A stretch of DNA of 64,000 nucleotides, taken from contig MEHQ01001452.1 of the NCBI GenBank assembly GCA_008828725.1, positions 1-64,000 of the forward strand, in the 5' to 3' direction. Both the position numbers and the translations under genes were made by a program. The first letter of the stretch is position 1, and every line of letters begins with the position of its first letter. The notes below the pieces were generated by a model. The model had not been told where the DNA came from, did no database searches, and was given only the letters and a program-made list of their open reading frames with translations. Positions 10,773 through 21,260 of this stretch are shown piece after piece. The DNA is from Saccharina japonica. Lineage: Eukaryota; Sar; Phaeophyceae; Laminariales; Laminariaceae.

Positions 10773-12235
10773 ATGGTCATGTGGGGGTATACCCCCTGGT
10801 TTTACGGCCATTTGGGGGTAGGGTCAAAATGCGCCCGCGGAACGCGGTCCCGCGGGCCCAAACAGGCCTCAAACGCCATTCCGAAGCCCTGGCGAGATGC
10901 CCGAAGCCCATGCCCAGCACGCACACAACTTTTTTTGTTTTTTTCAGGCACGTCCTTGGGCCTAACAGGACGGCGGCGCACGAGGGAGCAAACGAAGTCC
11001 CCCCTTTGACCACATCTTGGGGGGGGATAACCCCACGTACCTACTAAATTTATCTACTCCCCCCGATTGACCACTTTTTTCACCCCGTTTGACCGAAACC
11101 ATACCCCCTTTTGACCATCTGTGACAGCTTCAAAAACGACTACAGCAGTACGTATCCGCGTCGTCACCGCCCAACAGCCCGAACAGACCACGGGACGGAA
11201 CATCCAGAATATGCGAGTAGTCGGGATCGTTTGCCTCCCAAGAAATAAATTTCGGCACAACTATACAAATCAAATCTTTATAGACGATATGAAGATATCG
11301 GCTCTTCTGAGAAAACATGACGGTGATGGGGGAATCAGAACACATACGAGTGCGTGTATACTCGGCGTATGGGTCGTGAGTTGCTGGGTGCTTGGTGCTT
11401 GGTGCTTGGTTCCTGGGTGCTGTGGGTCATGGATGCGCGGTGTTGGGTTGTTGGACGGGAGGGGTCTTTGGGACACGAGCAACATCAGGCGCAACGACGG
11501 TCGTTAGTCTTCTTGAGAAGTGCTTTCCTCCTGTCCCCAACGTATCCATCCCCGACGGCAGGCTGGTGTGTTCGAGTACAGATCGCCAGGATCACACCCA
11601 GCAACCAAGCACCAAGCACCAAGCACCCAGCAACTCACGACCCATACGCCGAGTATACACGTACTCGTATGTGTTCTGATTCCCCCATCACCGTCATGTT
11701 TTCTCAGAAGAGCCGATATCTTCATATCGTCTATAAAGATTTGATTTGTATAGTTGTGCCGAAATTTATTTCTTGGGAGGCAAACGATCCCGACTACTCG
11801 CAAGTTCTGGGTATTCCGTCCCGTGATCTATTCGGGCTGTTGGGCGGTGACTTGGATACGTACTGCTGTAGTCGTTTTTGGCGCTGTCGCAGATGGTCAA
11901 AAGGGGGTATGGTTTTGGTCAAACGGGGTGAAAAAAGTGGTCAATCGGGGGGAGTAGATAAATTTAGTAGGTACGTGGGGTTATCCCCCCCCAAGATGTG
12001 GTCAAAGGGGGGACTTCGTTTGCCCCCTCGTGCGCCGCCGTCCCGTTAGGCCCAAGGACGTGCCTGAAAAAAAAATAAGTTGCGTGCGTGCTTGGCATGG
12101 GCTTCGGGCATCTCGCCAGGGCTTCGGAATGGCGTTTGAGGCCTGTTTGGGCCCGCGGGAGCGCGTTCCGCGGGCGCATTTTGACCCTACCCCCAAATGG
12201 CCGTAAAACCAGGGGGTATACCCCCAAATGACCAT
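10773..12235. repeat. 1.46-kb inverted repeat (palindrome)
   Basis: The left arm (10773-11409) and right arm (11605-12235) are near-perfect complements of about 630 bp, from ATGGTCAT outside to GTGCTTGGTGCTTGG inside, around a 195-bp spacer. Both arms begin with a GGGGGTATACCCCC-like palindrome. Matching minus- and plus-strand frames in the arms are mirror images and are not called as genes. It may be a nested foldback element or the inner part of the surrounding element's own inverted repeats. Confidence 0.85.
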
Positions 12236-12561
12236 TGACCTTTTGTTTTTGCAGCCTGCATGCTGCAAATAGGGGCTCCCCTGAATCAGCAGTCCGGCAC
12301 GTCGGCATTACGTGAAATCCTTGTTCATCTGTGGATTGCGTGCCCTCTTTTCCTGAAACGTACAGCAGTGTACGGGGCCAGACATAATTACGTGGGGGGG
12401 GGGGGGGCAGTTACGGCCATCCCTGTTTGTTTACGCATACTTATATTTCGTTCATGCCGTACCTATAACGGCCATCCCTCGCAGCAGAAATAGAAAAAAA
12501 AAACAGAAAAAATAGAGATTTCCTCTTTCTCTACCGACTGTCTGTGTTCCTATGGTTCCTC

Positions 12562-13774
12562 TACAGGGTTCGTCATCTGAGACGGGCACGTGTTTTCAAG
12601 GAAATTTCTAGATGCTTTTTGTTTTCGTAAAATCACAGAAATAATTCATATCCCAGAATGAAGATTCGTATTTTATATATCCACTGAAGGCATTTTGCCC
12701 CACCGATCGAGTTGACATTTGACGAAGGAGAAGTCATGTTCGGTAACACAAGCACATGGATCTCTCCTCTAACCAATGCCGGCGTCATTTGGACCCCCGT
12801 GACCGGCACACTGTCCTTCGATCTGCGGGCATGGCGTGTCTCTCCGAATTGTAAAAACCACAGAAAGTCGGCTATCCAGCTGCGTTCACCAGGAAAACTA
12901 ATGGGGCTGCAACCACCCCTAAAAAAGGACTGCGGGTCATCGCAAGACGTACAGCAACACCATATTGTTTCTCTTTGTTTGTTTCAACGCGTGCAGCCTG
13001 CGCTGTGTGCGCTCATCTTGGCTCGTGACAGCAGTAGAAAAACACACGCTGCTGCTATGCCTTTCGAGTTTTGCTGTACGTACTCGCCGAAGCGCTCATC
13101 TTGGCTCGTTACAGCCAGAAACGAGTCTATAAACGGCGCTGCGGTGAGTATGTACAGCAAAACTCGAATTTTACTGCAGCAGCATGTATGTGTGTGTTTC
13201 TACTGCAGTAAAGAGCCAAGATGAGCTCACACAGCGCAGGCTGAACGCGTTAACCCTTATAGGACTGGAGTCCCGTTTTGGGGACAAATTACTTGGAATT
13301 AGAGTGGTTTGTCCCCAAAACGGGACTGCAGTTCTATAAGGGTTAAAACAGAAACGAAAACAAAAACGTTACGGTGTTGCTGTACGTCTTGCAATGGTCC
13401 GCATCCCTTGGTTAGGGGCGGTTGCAGCCTGCCTGTGGCCCCATTAGTTTTCCTGGTGCATGCCGCTGGACAACCTACTTGCGATGTATTGTGCAGTTCG
13501 GAGAGACACGCGTTGCCCGCAGATCTGAGTACAGGGTGCCGGCCACAAGGGCTCAAACGATGCCGGCCTTGGATAGAGGAGAGCTCCATGTGCTTTTGCG
13601 CTACCGAGCAGGCCTTCTTTTTCGTCAAATCGGTGGGTGGGGCAAACTGCATTTGGCGTATAGAAGTATCTTCATTTTAGGCTACTCGAGATTTTTTGTG
13701 ATTCTACGAAGAACAAAAAAAGATCTGGAAATTTCCTGGAAAAAGCGTTCCCTTCTCGGACGACGAACCCTGTA
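12562..13774. mobile_element. Foldback element FB, copy a
   Basis: Ends read ACAGGGTTCGTC and its complement. Left (12562 to about 13130) and right (about 13140 to 13774) halves are imperfect complements over most of their length, making a 1.2-kb palindrome. Copies are at 41721-44385 (interrupted by a hAT element), 60687-61731, and a diverged one near 14790-15545. The centre holds the complementary pair TCATCTTGGCTCGT / ACGAGCCAAGATGA. Frames inside come in mirrored pairs and are not genes. The same position in three modules means it inserted before the modules were duplicated. Confidence 0.8.
13254..13342. mobile_element. 89-bp piggyBac-like MITE at TTAA
   Basis: TTAA lies at 13250-13253 and 13343-13346; the corresponding place in modules 2 and 3 (CGCG, TTAA, AACA near 42330 and 61300) has a single TTAA. 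The inserted 89 bp begin CCCTTATAG and end CTATAAGGG, and the arms pair through GTCCCGTTTTGGGGACAAA. TTAA duplication plus CCCT ends are diagnostic of piggyBac-type transposition. The element has no coding capacity. Confidence 0.88.
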
Positions 13775-14455
13775 CAGCTGTAGGACCCGATGATGACTTA
13801 TATTGTTATGTGAGGTTCACTGGTGGTTTGTGTCGCTGCTGTAACTGCTGCTGCTGCTACTGCTGTTTTTGCCGGTGCTGTACTGCGCGGGAACTTCAGG
13901 AATCAGAGTGAGCTTGGGTTGGAATCGCCCAGCCTTTTGTGTTCAGGATGACACGCACATAGAACACATCATGCAAACATATGCATACACGCATACACAC
14001 AGGAAGAGGACAGCTCGTACCCGTAACACATAGACCCGTGTTGCTGTCGTATATGGCATGGCTGCCACAACGTTGCGCTGAAACTTCAGCTTTGGGTGCA
14101 CCCCAGACAGGTATCCATACACAGCAACAAACAGCATAGACAGCCAAAAGGAAAACAGCAACAAAAAATGCAACTGCACCAGGTCCTTTCTCTTTTGAGA
14201 CTGAACTTTTGTCAGTAGTTTTCAACTGTTTTCGTACAAGTAGTTACTACGTTACTGCCGTAGGGCCGTGGTTGGAATTCCTTCAGCTAGAAGTGGGCTG
14301 TGTGGGTCTTGGACATGCACACACACCACCGTTGGTAGCCATACAAAGGCAACACTCGTAGCTTGAATAGCCGCTGCTACGTGTTGTACAGCGTACGTAT
14401 GTTGTACTCCTGCTGTACTGCTGGGTAACACCGGTACTCCTTTGGCGTCATGGCT

Positions 14456-14481
14456 AACCCTAACTCTAACCCTAACCCTAA
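14456..14481. repeat. Telomere-like filler (CCCTAA type) at a repair junction
   Basis: Four CCCTAA-type repeats, one of them CTCTAA, replace a 15-bp unique sequence present at the same place in module 2 (near 45081-45095) and module 3 (near 62415-62430). Flanks GGCGTCATGGCT and GTAGTCTA are conserved, so the motif was added at the junction. Confidence 0.8.
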
Positions 14482-14789
14482 GTAGTCTAGACCATACATG
14501 GATCCACCAAGCAAGCGCCGAAATATTCGTAGATCGGCCTATAGTGCACATACGTACGTATTATAGATCTATGTATGTGCAGATGTACAGCAATATAGCC
14601 AGAGACGTCACTAAATTCTGCATTTGGATTACGCACTTGATTTTTTCAAGATTCTCATGTGTAAGTTTGCACACAACTGCTGTACACAGCCCAGCTATGT
14701 TGAAATCGCTCTGCTATGCGGAGCGTAAGACGTCCTCAATACCCAATTTAGGCTGCTAGCAAGGCACTGTAGTAATACAAGGACATGCT

Positions 14790-15545
14790 GTTTTTTCAAT
14801 TCAGTGCCGATGTCATCTGAACCCTTGCGGCCGGCGCACTGTCCACCGGTCTGCCGGCAAGGCGTGTCTCTTCGAACTGCATGAATCACTGCCAGGTAAT
14901 GGTCCAGCTGCGTGCACCAGAATTTCTAAGAGCGCAAAAGGCAGGCTGAAACCGGCCCTAAGCAAGGGCTGCGGACCCGTTTGCACGACCAACACCGTAA
15001 CGTTTATAATTGTACGTTTACATGTTCGCAGCGTGCGGTGTGTGCGCTTATCTTGGCTTGTTACAGCATTAAAAACACACTGCTGAAAAAATCAATTCTG
15101 CTATACATATTTGCCGACGCCCTGTTTTTAGACTCGTTTCTGGCTGTAACGAGCCAAGATGAGCAAACGCACCGCACGCTGTAAAGGTTAAAACATCAGA
15201 CTGTCTATGTTACTGTGTTGCTCGAGGGCTTGCGATGGTCCGCAGCCATTGTTCGGGGGCAGTTTCAGCCTGCTTCTCGCCCAACTAGAGTTCCTGGTGC
15301 ACGCAGCTAGACAACCGATTTGCAGTGTTTTGTGCAGTTCGGAGAGACACGCCCTGCCGGGTGTGGCGGTGACAAGGGCTCAAATGACGCTGGCATTGAA
15401 TTGAGGTAAACACCACGTCCTGCGTTACCGTACAGGCCCCGTTTTTCGTAAAGTCGACCTATGGGTCAAAATGCCTTTGGTTCATATACAAAGCATTGGG
15501 AGTTTTCCTAGAATAAAGCGTTATTCTCAAATGTTTACCCTGTAC
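14790..15545. mobile_element. Foldback element FB, diverged copy d
   Basis: This 0.75-kb palindrome resembles FB copies a-c (shared features include the TGCACCAG-type segment, GGGCTGCGGAC and the central TCTTGGCTTGTTACAG pair) but is shorter and more diverged. It begins just after GGCACTGTAGTAA, where modules 2 and 3 continue without it. Flanking duplications were not resolved. Confidence 0.65.
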
Positions 15546-17916
15546 ATGGTGATAAGTCCGCTCCCCCCTGTTGTTCCGCTGTGATTGATATATTGACCTT
15601 ATTTGATCTACGGGGCACCCCAAAAGCTTTCATTCCGAGGTTACGATCAAGCAACGTGTTTTTTAATGTGATCGCCCCACGTGCTATAAGTCAAATGTTT
15701 CATCAATTATTACATCATTTCGGCCATCTCGAAGGGGGCCTCTTTTGTTTGGCTGCGTCGAATTGGAACATGCGTTCGGTTGTCTTCAAATAAAGCAACT
15801 TGTACATGACGATTACCACATATTTCAGTCTGCTCCTCTTGATCACCCCAGTATTAGTGGTATACTTCCAGGCATTGAGCCAATGCTGTATCTAATGTGT
15901 CACGACCAGCCCACACGTGAGCGTAGATCATTGTCTTAACATATCTGGTTTTGGTTGCTTTCCGTCTCTCGTTTGGCCAGGGACCGAACTTGTATCGAAA
16001 CAAAGACTGGGTTTTCACGCATTCACCTACGAGGTGCTCTTCGTATTATATCATACCTGGTAGTACAGCTGTCGGTGAGAACTGACACACCGTGATATTT
16101 GTAAGTGTCGACGACTTGGTTCGTAGGTGGATGGTGAACCAACACAGCAGTACAGCCCAGTAGCACTGCAACTGCGGTTGCCCAATACGGACGCATGTCC
16201 TGCTGTCTGCTGTCGGTTCAAGATATCGATTTCAGGCAGCTCGAACGGAGTCCCTAAAAAGTAAGTAACGACGGTAGCGGCAAAGCAAGCATGGAAAGTA
16301 ACAGCGACAGCAGAACAGCAGGAGCCGCAGCGATTACCTCTTGTCTTCCTGCTTAGCACGGCTGAGCTGGGTCCTCGTCGTGTTGTGCGACGTAGCTGGT
16401 GTGGTCACACGGGACACACTGCTGCTCTCCTTGGCATCGATGCAACCAAGACACATTCTACACATCCCGCAGGAATGGTGCCGTTGAAAGCAGACCAGGG
16501 GACGGAGTAAAGTTACTTATGGTCTCACATTGGACACAGCGGTTTCGCGGTGACTATGTGTGTTTGCTGTAGATTGACGGACGCTGAGTATGTGGGGCTG
16601 GGAGAACCCTAACCCAAAGCCCTATAATTCAATAGTGCCTCAGAACCGGTGCTGGGCGGCCCTTTTGCGGCGTGTTGTGATTGTTTCCTGGTTTGTTGTG
16701 TTTATGTCCCGGTGTTTGGGTTTGTGAAAAAGTAAAATACATTATTCCTGCGTGGTGGACGTCAGACGCTTCAGAAAACCGACTCCACCAAGGTTGAAAT
16801 GGGTACCTATACAAAAGCGCCGTCAAAATCGAAAAATTGCCTTCGCTCGTAATAATCCAACGGCCCTCGTCATCGATAGCTGGTGCCTTTGACAACCGTT
16901 TTTTTCAAGAAGCCTCGCATGCTGCTTGACGGTGACTACAGCCTACAGCGCAACTGAGCGGGATGGGCGAGAAACTAGCGCACTCCTTACTGATGCGCTG
17001 CACCAGATGTTCTATGCAAAAATACATCGGCGAGAATGCAACGGCTGACGTTGCATTTTACGTTTTTTATTATATCTATGACATCGCTATAATACTGACC
17101 GCGTGTATGTGAACCCCGAACCTGATAAATGGAGAGGACACGTCCACCAGAAACCAGGCATGTCAATTTGAATACTACTACATTCGGAAGTGTCTACGAT
17201 AGCCTGTATAGCCTTTGCAGCTAGATCGTCACACGATAATCTCACTACTGCAACGCGAAGCCCTTGATTCCGGACCATCTTCGCATGATCAACGATCGGA
17301 GTACGAGCACCGACGAAACACACCTAGGCTGAGGCAACCCGTCAAAGATGTATGCATTCGCTATGTGGCTGACAAACGAACCTATTTCAAACGAGAGGGC
17401 GATACGTATGGTTCTTACTTTCGCTTTGTTTCTGAATACATATTCCGCTAGCGAATCAGGGCCGTCTAGGCAGTCGGACGTGCTACAAGTGGCAACTGCT
17501 GTAGCAGCGCAAGCGCTACCTGGTTATGTACTATATAAATTACTCAATCCAGCCTCGGGCATATGCCGTGTAGCACCGCGCCTATCGATTTGCTCTCAGC
17601 CGTCGCCTTTCCTCAATCAGCCACTCCAAAGGAAAACAATCTGAAAAATAATGCTGAGCGCCATAACATGGTCATATCGATATGCCAACAGTCCTCATGC
17701 CACTCAACACTCAACACTCAACGCATAGGGGTGTTCGACGCACGCTCCAACTGGTATGGTATTCCCTCTGCTATCTTAACCAGTGGGGTACCAGGCCGGC
17801 ATGTCACTGCGCACCGTGTCAAACGTATTTGTTTTGTTTCCAACCACTTGGGGGCATGTTATTGACACGAAGTGTTCGTGTTTTATTTCCATGTTTGCTT
17901 GCGTTAGGCACAAGGT
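15546..17916. other. Module-1-specific stretch without a recognised gene
   Basis: This stretch has no counterpart in modules 2 or 3. It holds several short frames with ordinary protein-like composition: plus strand 15581-15793 (70 residues) and minus strand 16051-16359 (102 residues), 16629-16895 (88 residues) and 17087-17323 (78 residues, with GLRVAVVRLSCDDLAAKAIQAIV). None shows a domain I recognise and none has a clear start context. They could be exon remnants of an old gene or chance frames. Confidence 0.4.
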
Positions 17917-18183
17917 TTGGTACGCATCTGTGCCTATCCTGTGTTGTTAATGGTAGGCGATGAGACTGTTGTCAGCAGCACGGATACCAACCAGGCATAT
18001 CCTAATGTATTCAACTGCAAAACACTGCATGGCACTGACAACCACCGAATGTTGTTTCTTGTAGATGTACACGGCCTGTTTTTGTCTGGCAGCTACCGGA
18101 GAGGCGAGGCCATCGCCTTAAACCCTTTGCTGGCATCCCTGTATTCATACACGATTTCAGTGATGTCCAATTGTGACTAGCCT
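17917..18183 (+). CDS. Hypothetical ORF conserved upstream of both EsV-1-7 copies
   Basis: An 87-codon frame upstream of the intact EsV-1-7 gene is matched by the 3' part of a longer frame (45499-45951) upstream of the pseudogene. Shared segments are GTDNHRMLFLVDVHGL and ALNPLLASLY. The copies differ by a 9-bp indel that keeps the frame, a weak sign of coding constraint, while the sequence 5' of LLMVGDE is unrelated between copies, so the start here is uncertain. I recognise no family. It could be an exon of a gene containing the downstream Cys-rich exon, a separate small gene, or a conserved stretch of a young duplication with no coding role. Confidence 0.3.
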
Positions 18184-21100
18184 ATTCAGTGATAGCCGAT
18201 GACTTGGACATATAACGACAAGGAAGAGAACGACGGCTGTGCCTGCTGACTGCAGTGAAGATAACAAACGATGTTTGGGAAACTTCTTTTCACCCTGAGC
18301 GTCAGTCTAGTGGATGGTCTACACGACACCCGTCAGTGTCACCCGGGGCGGCCTGACCCTGAAACACGTTTACCGACAACAAACATGGTTGTGCTGTACG
18401 GTGTGAATGTGTTGTTGGGCCCGCTGACCTACAATCTTCGAGCCACGCAACACACATAACCAATAGATGAATCCTTACATGTTTGAACTTACTCCGTGCA
18501 ACAGGCGCTGAGCCACTAGCGCAATCCACCCAATGTCGCAAAAACACGTATTTCGTCTGTGGTTGTTATTTCTCACTTCCTTGTTGAGTAATCTTTGGTC
18601 TACGACACACGAGTTCAGGTTCGCTTGAATGTCCTATGGAAAACCTATTATCTACATATATATCGAATGTATATGTGACAGAAGGCAGTGCCGCCCTGCC
18701 CCTCCTATTCACTCAATCGGAGCAAAGGCGTTGCCTGTGATACTCCTTTTTTATCACATCGTTCAGGTTTTTGGTAGGGCGCAATAACAATCCTACTGTA
18801 TAGTTCACGGCCTGCCCCGCATTCTGTTACATGCATGTTTGTTCTAGTGTTTTGTTCATATACGTTTGAAGTATGTGCATGATACTATGGAGACGCGATC
18901 TGACTTTTGAACGTTTTGCATACCCCCCTCTCCCCCGTATAGGTATTGCGTTAGTAAAACTAGCACCTTTTCAAGTGACATAACACACGAAATTACAGTA
19001 TTTAACTGTTTAGTGTATGCCAACGGTCCATTTTCACGACATCAGTATTGTTTCTGTGCTTCAAACTGCTGTATATCTTCGTTCACGCTAGCCGTCGCCA
19101 GTTTCCATCAGAAGGTGGGCAGAGCATGATCTGGTAGTCCATGAGTATCATGTTCTCACAGCGCCGGAACATTGTCTATTTGCTCTCTGTGTTTCCCCTC
19201 CTGGGCTGCCACAGGAAGAGCACCAAAACCAACGTTCAGCGACAATGAAGCGTTGCTCTCGTGACTCTTGCACGAAACAAACATCCTTCCATTTCGGGGG
19301 CAGCGATATGGAGGTGTACTGTGAACAACATGCCGACTACGGCATGGTGGACGTCATCACCACACGGTGCTACCATGACACCTGCACGAAGAGACCGAGC
19401 TGCAATGTAGATGGTTGCAAGACGGAGATATACTGCAAGCATCATGCTCACGATGGCATGATGAACGCCGTTAGCAAGCTCTGCCCACCTGACGTCTGTA
19501 TGACAAAACCGAACTTCAATTTTGAGGGTAGCAGGACAGGTATGTACCGCAAACCACATGCTGAGGAGGTACTGGTGGACGTCCTGAGCAAGCGTCGCTT
19601 CGATGACTCATGCCCGAAGGCAGCCAGCGCCAATGTGAAGGGCAGCAGGGCAGGGCAGTACTACAGGCAAGATGCTGAGGAGGGCATGATAAGCCGCTCT
19701 TACAACGGTTGCTTGCACGACTCCTGCACGGTGATCCCGTGCTTCAATGTAGAGGGTGGCAGGACGGGTTTCTACTGCCGTCAACATGCTGAGGAAGGCA
19801 TGGTGGACGTCTGTAGCAAACGCTGCTTGCACCATTCCTGCACGGTGACCCCACGCTTCAATGTCGAGGGTAGCGGGACAGGCTTGTTCTGCAGTCAACA
19901 TGCCGAGGAAGGCATGGTGGACGTCTTTAGCAAACGTTGCTTGCGCGACTCCTGCATGGTGATTCCGTCCTTCAATGTGGAGGGTACCAAGACACCAGTG
20001 TACTGCCGCCAGCATGCTGAGGAGGGCATGGTGAACGTTTGTAGCAAACGTTGCTTGCACCACTCCTGCACGGTGATCCCACGCTTCAATGTAGAGGGTA
20101 GCAAGAAAGGCTTGTTTTGCAGCCAGCATGCCGAGGAGGGCATGGTGAACGTCTGTCGCCAACGCTGCTTGCACAAGTCCTGCACAGTGAGGCCGAGCTT
20201 CAATGTCGAGGGTAACAGAACAAGGGTGTACTGCAGGCAACATGCCGAGGATGGCATGGTGAACGTCTGCAGCAAACGTTGCTTGCACGACTCCTGCACA
20301 GTGATCCCGCGCTTCAATGTAGAGGGTGGCAGGACAGGCTTGTTCTGCAGTCATCATGCTGAAGAAGGTATGGTGGACGTCTATAGCAAACAGTGCTTGC
20401 ACGAGTCCTGCACGGTGAGGCCGAGCTTTAACGTCGAGGGTAGCAGGACGCGTTTGTACTGCAGGCAACATGCTGGACAGGGCATGGTGGACGTAAAAAA
20501 CAAACGGTGTTTGCGTGAATCGTGCACAAAGGGATCGACCTTCAACTTCGAGAGCAGCAAGACGGGTGTGTACTGCAGGGAACATGCTGAGAAGGGCATG
20601 GTGCATGTTGTTTACAAGCGTTGCTCGCACGGCTCTTGCAACAAGCGGCCGGCGTGGGGTGTACTGGCCGAAGGTGTAGCCACAACTTGCGCTCAGCATA
20701 AGATCGATATTTCGGGTGGTCAGGCGATCAACTTCACAATGCCCTGCAAGGTAGCGGGATGTAGGAGAGCGTCTCGGTGGGGGCTGGAGGGGTGCCAGCC
20801 CAGCCACTGCGTTGATCACGGCCCCATCCATGGCGGCCTCGTCTGCACTGTGCAGACTGGTCGCGGTAAGAACCCTCGTCGTAGTCCATCGTACCCTGCA
20901 GTAGGGACCGCATTGTACGACGTCAAGACTGAGTGTGTGTTTTGACAGCTTACGCATTGAACGTGATGGTTTTGGTGTTGACAATTCGACTCAGCGGCAT
21001 AACGCCTAGCCCTCGCAACGGATCTGGATGGGTTGCCATGGCGTCTGCCGTATGGAAGTCAATGGAACAAGGTACCTAGCCTACCGCCACCATACGGTAC

Positions 21101-21260
21101 ACTGCTTCCCCTAACCTGATGTCCACATTGGCAAGTTTGCAAATATATGTACGTCTACGCAGAAGACCGTTGGAGGGGGTTTAGCGTACGTCAGCGTGTG
21201 TGGCGTAGTCAGGGGTAACGACGGTGTTACAATCAGGCATTTCCGTCTTGAAAGGCGTCT
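17930..21260. repeat. EsV-1-7 module block, copy 1
   Basis: Paralogous along its length to about 45690-48960, including 1 kb upstream and 0.3 kb downstream of the EsV-1-7 frame. Similarity begins at TGTGTTGTTAATGGTAGG and ends near GTAGTCAGGGGT. Divergence in flanks is visibly higher than in the repeat-coding part. Confidence 0.8.
19245..20945 (+). CDS. EsV-1-7 domain protein with 14 tandem Cys-His repeats
   Basis: The 566-residue product is built from 14 tandem units of about 38 residues with spacing C-X4-C-X16-C-X2-H-X12, exactly the EsV-1-7 motif, so each unit probably binds one metal ion. Units 1-2 and 5-12 are complete; units 3 and 4 (about residues 80-155) have lost cysteines (YRKPH and RFDDSC...YYRQD); units 13-14 are diverged with altered spacing; a basic tail follows. 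Units 5-11 are nearly identical (RPSFNVEGS, AEEGMV), pointing to recent internal duplication. No signal peptide or membrane segment is seen. The family includes Ectocarpus IMMEDIATE UPRIGHT, a developmental regulator; the molecular function is not established. The first in-frame ATG after GCGACA is used, but a pyrimidine-rich tract and CAG at about 19190-19214 could be a splice acceptor, so an upstream exon is possible. Confidence 0.85.
   Translation: MKRCSRDSCTKQTSFHFGGSDMEVYCEQHADYGMVDVITTRCYHDTCTKRPSCNVDGCKTEIYCKHHAHDGMMNAVSKLCPPDVCMTKPNFNFEGSRTGMYRKPHAEEVLVDVLSKRRFDDSCPKAASANVKGSRAGQYYRQDAEEGMISRSYNGCLHDSCTVIPCFNVEGGRTGFYCRQHAEEGMVDVCSKRCLHHSCTVTPRFNVEGSGTGLFCSQHAEEGMVDVFSKRCLRDSCMVIPSFNVEGTKTPVYCRQHAEEGMVNVCSKRCLHHSCTVIPRFNVEGSKKGLFCSQHAEEGMVNVCRQRCLHKSCTVRPSFNVEGNRTRVYCRQHAEDGMVNVCSKRCLHDSCTVIPRFNVEGGRTGLFCSHHAEEGMVDVYSKQCLHESCTVRPSFNVEGSRTRLYCRQHAGQGMVDVKNKRCLRESCTKGSTFNFESSKTGVYCREHAEKGMVHVVYKRCSHGSCNKRPAWGVLAEGVATTCAQHKIDISGGQAINFTMPCKVAGCRRASRWGLEGCQPSHCVDHGPIHGGLVCTVQTGRGKNPRRSPSYPAVGTALYDVKTECVF

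Larger units (their letters stand above)
9651..12280. mobile_element. 2.6-kb Mutator-like element with 9-bp target duplication
   Basis: CTGAATCAG occurs at 9642-9650 and at 12281-12289; modules 2 and 3 have it once, giving the empty site (near 41440 and 60400). The ends form imperfect inverted repeats of about 27 bp sharing the core CCTATTTGCAGCAT. A 9-bp duplication with terminal inverted repeats fits a Mutator-like element. No transposase was recognised. Protein-like minus-strand fragments at 9889-10333 may be captured host sequence. A 1.46-kb palindrome occupies the right half. Confidence 0.75.
12281..14776. repeat. Central module block, copy 1
   Basis: Paralogous to 41297-45400 and 60170-62720. 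The block opens with the segment around CAGTCCGGCA, contains the long foldback element, then a CTG-rich stretch (about 13840-13866) and the segment around TTGAATAGCCGCTGCT. No frame is conserved between copies. Module 1 differs by two insertions and by a telomere-like filler at 14456-14481. Confidence 0.8.

Noticed and set aside
10382-12308. Mirrored frames of 114-231 codons
   Set aside because: They occur as inverted pairs in the two arms of the palindrome, with no domain; they reflect duplicated open sequence, not two genes.
19608-20984. 458-codon minus-strand frame opposite the EsV-1-7 gene
   Set aside because: It is the antisense of a tandem array whose 38-codon period and codon use avoid stops on the other strand; the plus strand has the perfect Cys-His spacing.
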